The notes below the pieces were generated by a model. That model was not told where the DNA came from. It was given only the letters and a program-made list of their open reading frames with translations, and did no database searches. A stretch of 64,000 bases of DNA, taken from Epiperipatus broadwayi. Lineage: Eukaryota; Onychophora; Udeonychophora; Euonychophora; Peripatidae. Where the stretch lies: positions 5,128,269 to 5,192,268 of the forward strand of contig JAQFVV010012423.1 in the NCBI GenBank assembly GCA_028023455.1, written 5' to 3'. This document shows, piece after piece, positions 59,996 through 64,000 of the stretch. Made by a program: the position numbers and the translations under genes. Position 1 is the first letter of the stretch, and each line of letters begins with the position of its first letter.

Positions 59996-61070
59996 ATATA
60001 TATAGAATTGGTGAGATATCATCTAGTCATATTATGCATAGTTTATTAATCCAAATATACTATTTATTAAATAAATGAAACAATGGCTCTGAAAGTTTAC
60101 TTATATATATATATATATATTGTAGCCTAGTGTTATTGACACTTGGTTTATTTGGTATTATTTCCATGGGAAAACAATGCTCTCCTTTTTTGGAAAATAA
60201 AAAAGTAAAATAATAATAATATTAAGTGATTAATAAAATATGCTATTTACTCACTTTAACATGTTTTAAGCAAATAACTAATAAATTTAGTAATTTGATG
60301 TCATTCTGAAGAAGAGCATGAATAATTTAATTAAAATATTAACAATAAGAGCAATTTAATATAGTATAAAAGCACATATTATAAACAGTAATTGATTTTG
60401 GATGGGTAGGGGGCGAGTAGATGAGTATCTTATCATAAAGCACAATAACTTCTGGTAATTTTTAAATTAATTTAGATAATAATGTATACAGAATTATACA
60501 TCACTAATAAGCATTGTTAATTAAATATATTTATTATTTTTCATTATTTGTCAAATTACTTTGTAATTCTTTTAAATCATACGGAAAACTATATGACTGT
60601 AATAAGTTTTTTTTTTCTTTTCTTTTATTTATGGTATAATTAAATGATTATTTTTCTGTAAGAGGTCGCTAAAAGAAGACCGCCAAATTTTGAAGAAAAG
60701 TTTAGTCTGACATTAGTTTTACAAGGAGGAAGCAGTACTGAAATTCGGTAACAAATTTTTTATTATTTTTTTATTGCAGAAATAAATATAAGTCAAGTAA
60801 ATTTTTAATAATATCATGCGTGGCTAATCCTTTTTTGATAAGATATTCTGTTTTCTGTTGCCATCTACCTATTTTAAAGCTTTTTATACGCAAAAATATA
60901 CTATCTTCTGCTAAAGTTCAAAATGACCGTATTAACTACAGCAATCACGGAAAATATCATTATATTTAAAATAAGTAATATAAGTAATTTCCGGCAAATA
61001 ATCAATTATTTGTTAACTTTACCTTATTTAATAATCTTTTCATGGTATAAAAGAAAAATTATAATTAACC
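59996..61070. other. AT-rich noncoding DNA
   Basis: Nothing recognised; a TA tract lies near 60,102-60,120. Confidence 0.55.
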
Positions 61071-61099
61071 CTTAAACCCTAATTTAATTCTTGGGTTGT

Positions 61100-61476
61100 G
61101 GGAAAAAAAAATCAATTTTTTTTTCCAACACCCAAAAGAAAAAAAATTTTTAAAACATAATATTCTTTTATATTATATTAAACAATAACATTTTTTATAT
61201 AAAAAATATAAATTTTTTTTTTGTGAAAAAAAAAAAAATTTTTTTAAAAAAAATATTTTTTTTTTTTTTTTATAAATATATTTTTACAAAAATATAATTT
61301 AATAAAAAAAAAAAAATTTTTTTTTAAAAAAGAAAAAATTTTTTTTCTTTTAACTTATATATATTTTTTTAACTTAATATTTTTTTTTAAAAAAAATTTT
61401 TTTTTTTTTTTTTTTTTTTAAAATATTTTTTTAATTTTAAAATTATTTTTTAAATATTTTTTAATATATTAAAAAT

Positions 61477-61513
<37 letters not shown>
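61100..61513. repeat. A/T homopolymer-rich low-complexity tract
   Basis: About 400 bases made almost only of long A and T runs (runs above 20 near 61,401-61,418 and 61,482-61,513). Such a tract is prone to assembly and base-calling error, so its exact sequence should not be trusted. Confidence 0.9.
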
Positions 61514-61514
<1 letters not shown>

Positions 61515-62790
61515 ATTTGGGTTAAAAGACATATTATAAAAGCCAAGGAAAGTTAACTAGAAAATTTCGCGCTCTTTCTAAAAGAAGTTGTCTGCTTTGA
61601 AAATAATGTAAGTTCCCCATGTTAAAATATGTTTTATTCACTGAAAATCATCTAGAAATAATATTAATGATCAATGATATTTACTTATGCATCTGTATAT
61701 TTTTAAAAAAGAAAATATAAAATTTTCTCAAGGCAAATATCGGAAAATTTGTATGTGTGCATTTTACGGAGAATTCCTTATTAAAGAAAAATTACAATTC
61801 CTAGAGTAGAAATAAAAACTACAAACATTAGTGATTTAATTATAACCATAAAATAATATGTTATATTATACATCAATTGGAGTCGTTAAAACTTCATATC
61901 CACGTAAGTCAGCTGCAGTCCTTATAATAATAGTATTTTGGAAAATTCACGCATTATTTTATTCATAAGCCAGCTAGCTAAAAATGATACATATCGCCAA
62001 TAGTAAAAAGAAAAGAATTGTATATGTGATCGTCTATCGTCAAATATTCATCATGTTAAAGTATGTATTGTTTTCTTGGATCCCCAAAATTATAGCAGTT
62101 AATTCAAAGAAGAATTCACATCGAACGCTGCTATGTTTTCTTTGCATAATTTATTAATTGCACCAGAATGGAGGCAACTTTTATATAAATGAAATAATAA
62201 AATGTGTTTCTTATTTTAAATTTGCTTCGTGAACTACGAATGGATCAAGTTCTTCATCTAGATAAATTGCCCAACGGAAAAACATTTTCTAATGAGATAA
62301 TAAGCACTTGTTAAGTAATGATTTTTTTTTACTAATTTGTAAAATTATGTGTATTTTTTTTTATATCTACAGGTTAAAGGCTGTATAGTCAAGTAATATT
62401 TAAATGACCTTGTAATCATAAAAGTATGTTTTCATGTAATTATTCTAGGTTAAATTTATATTTGACATGGAAAAAAATTTTTTTTTATAAAATGTGTTTA
62501 CTTATGATATGCAATTATGGGTATAAATTTATATGTTAGATGCGTAAAAGAAGAAAAATTTAGATACTTAATAGGTAAAATATCTAGTTAAAATTATCAA
62601 AAGTAATTAAAGAGAAGTGCTATACAGGATATTACTTATTTAAAATTTGAAACAAATTTATACTATGTTAATTGAGGAACTTATTCCCAATTATTCTTTA
62701 TTAACGCATTCACTTGATTTAGTTCAAGATACTATACTACCAATTACTTGTTGAATGTTTCTTTGGCAAAGGTGAAAATTATTATGTTTT
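61514..62790. other. AT-rich noncoding DNA
   Basis: No gene recognised. Confidence 0.55.
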
Positions 62791-63510
62791 ATTCTGTGAT
62801 ATCCACTGATTTCAGACGTTGATCTAAGTATACCCCGGAACATAAATTTAGTGTAATTAGTGTATTTGCTTGTCTTGCCCCGATATAGCATTGGTATATG
62901 CTTAATATTCGCATAAGTAATAATTGTAATGTCTTTATTTTGTGGGATGGAAAATGATCTCCCCAAAAGTTTTATTTTCCATGAGGGGAATAGATAAATC
63001 TAGTATTCGGGTATGTTTATAACCCAAGTGATCACTTCTCAGAGTTAGGATGATCAGTAATTTATATCGTATTTAGTGTATTTCATTCGTTAAAATCCCA
63101 GGAGAGGATTATATTTGGTGTGTGTTCCTATTATGCCCAAGTAAGAGGCAAGGACCCACCAAACTATTTTAATATAGTAGTTAACTCTACAGACCTTCGG
63201 TGTTATTCCATATTCCTCATGAGAAAATAGAGATAATTCCACCACGGAAGGTGTTGATTATTGTGTTTTGTTTAGAAAGTTATGGCAAGATAACGGGTAT
63301 ATTGGAGGTTAATTCCTCACGATCCATTTAGTATAAATAGCGTGCTAGTATATATGATCAATGTCTGGATTGTGCGGCGGAATAGTGCTGGTAATCCACA
63401 TGTAAGTCAATGGAGAGAGTAAGTTTAAAATTGCGTGATTTAAAAATTTTATTTGCCAATGGAGGATTCAAATACTAGGTTTAATTCGGGTTAATGATTA
63501 AGTAGCACTC
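62791..63510 (+). repeat. Diverged tandem repeat, about 480 bp with a possible half period
   Basis: AAAAGTTTTATTTTCCATGA with GTATTCGGGTATG (62,965 on) aligns with AAAAATTTTATTTGCCAATG with AATTCGGGTTAATG (63,445 on), 480 bases later. CATAAATTTAGTGTAATTAG (62,841) aligns with CCATTTAGTATAAATAGCG (63,324). A third, weaker match sits in between (TATCGTATTTAGTGTATTTC, 63,065). It is GC-richer than its flanks and carries no gene. Confidence 0.5.
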
Positions 63511-64000
63511 ACAATATAACTTACACGGAGGGATACAGTGTGTATAACAACTTCAGTTGTTATTAAGGTAAACATTAAAATAATAAGTGTAACTTCTGAT
63601 AAATAACCCATAAATTATAATAAGTTATCTAAATAAAAACTATCATTTAATTAAAGATATGATAATAAAAATCGTTTGTACGTATTGCCTAGAATCAAAT
63701 TGTTTTTGTTTTAAAACAGATCGATAGTCAATAAAGTTAAGTAACCATTCATATAAGATACACTAAATGGATGAGTTGATGTATCGATAATAATATTTAT
63801 TTTGTTATATTCAATTTGCATAAATGTAAAAAGAAGATGAAGAAGTAGTTCGAATCCAGGTCTAAAAGTATAGACGAAATTACTGTTAGTTATATTTTGT
63901 TTTATCCATATGGGATCGAATAAATTATATATGTTTGTTTATTATGTTAATCATAAAGGATAGTTTTGTTAAACTGTAATAATAAATTATAATTTTGTTA
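63511..64000. other. AT-rich noncoding DNA with an isolated B-box-like motif
   Basis: GTTCGAATCC at 63,848-63,857 is a perfect RNA polymerase III B box, but no A box stands at the right distance and no tRNA fold is apparent. Confidence 0.4.

Noticed and set aside
63848-63857. tRNA gene from a perfect B box
   Set aside because: No A box at the proper distance and no acceptor or anticodon stems.

Overview
The window is a very AT-rich (by eye roughly a quarter G+C) piece of a eukaryotic, almost certainly invertebrate animal, nuclear genome. Evidence: almost no CpG, many trinucleotide (TTA/CTA/GAT) and TA microsatellites, no bacterial-style operons or ribosome-binding sites, and a dense layering of metazoan-type retroelements: APE-type LINEs, an RTE-like LINE, GIY-YIG Penelope-like elements and a Ty3/Gypsy relic. 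A lophotrochozoan such as a cephalopod would fit, but the sequence does not prove a lineage. I found no convincing host protein-coding gene, rRNA or intact tRNA. All recognisable coding sequence belongs to decayed mobile elements.

Layout. 0-6.6 kb is AT-rich intergenic DNA with one large microsatellite, two unassigned moderately GC-richer repeats and two copies of a short inverted-repeat element. 6,605-15,361 is a complete LTR retroelement: 2.7-2.8 kb direct repeats starting TG and ending CA, a 4-bp target duplication ATAA, and a purine tract abutting the 3' LTR. Its 3.2 kb interior encodes one broken unknown coiled-coil protein and no polymerase, and also carries tandem repeats and a 95-bp near-perfect palindrome. 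17-20.7 kb holds a badly decayed LINE (A). 22.8-24.8 kb holds a second copy (B, minus strand) of a related LINE, bracketed by trinucleotide microsatellites. 26.6-28.6 kb has an RTE-like fragment and a retroposed 3' end with a poly(A) signal.

32,473-36,531 is a 4.04 kb foldback-type element: long inverted arms built from unequal numbers of ~500-bp tandem units and flanked by AAATATTT. 42.5-47.0 kb is a heavily mutated Ty3/Gypsy-like retrotransposon (gag-like, protease, RT, RNase H, integrase in order). 48.3-50.5 kb has a Penelope-like endonuclease piece, an RTE-like 3' end and a possible Penelope-like N-terminal piece. 55.0-56.7 kb contains the best preserved reading frame of the window, the 3' part of a LINE (C) with an intact YMDD reverse transcriptase motif. 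58.1-59.1 kb is an inverted pair of Penelope-like GIY-YIG fragments next to a TA microsatellite. 59.7-60.0 kb carries a segment related to the antisense strand of the LTR ends. 61.1-61.5 kb is an A/T homopolymer tract of doubtful assembly quality, and 62.7-63.6 kb is a diverged tandem repeat.

The elements do not form a pathway; each is an independent selfish element or its remains. The two that look least like textbook families are the LTR element with giant LTRs and an unknown protein, and the foldback element with nested tandem repeats.
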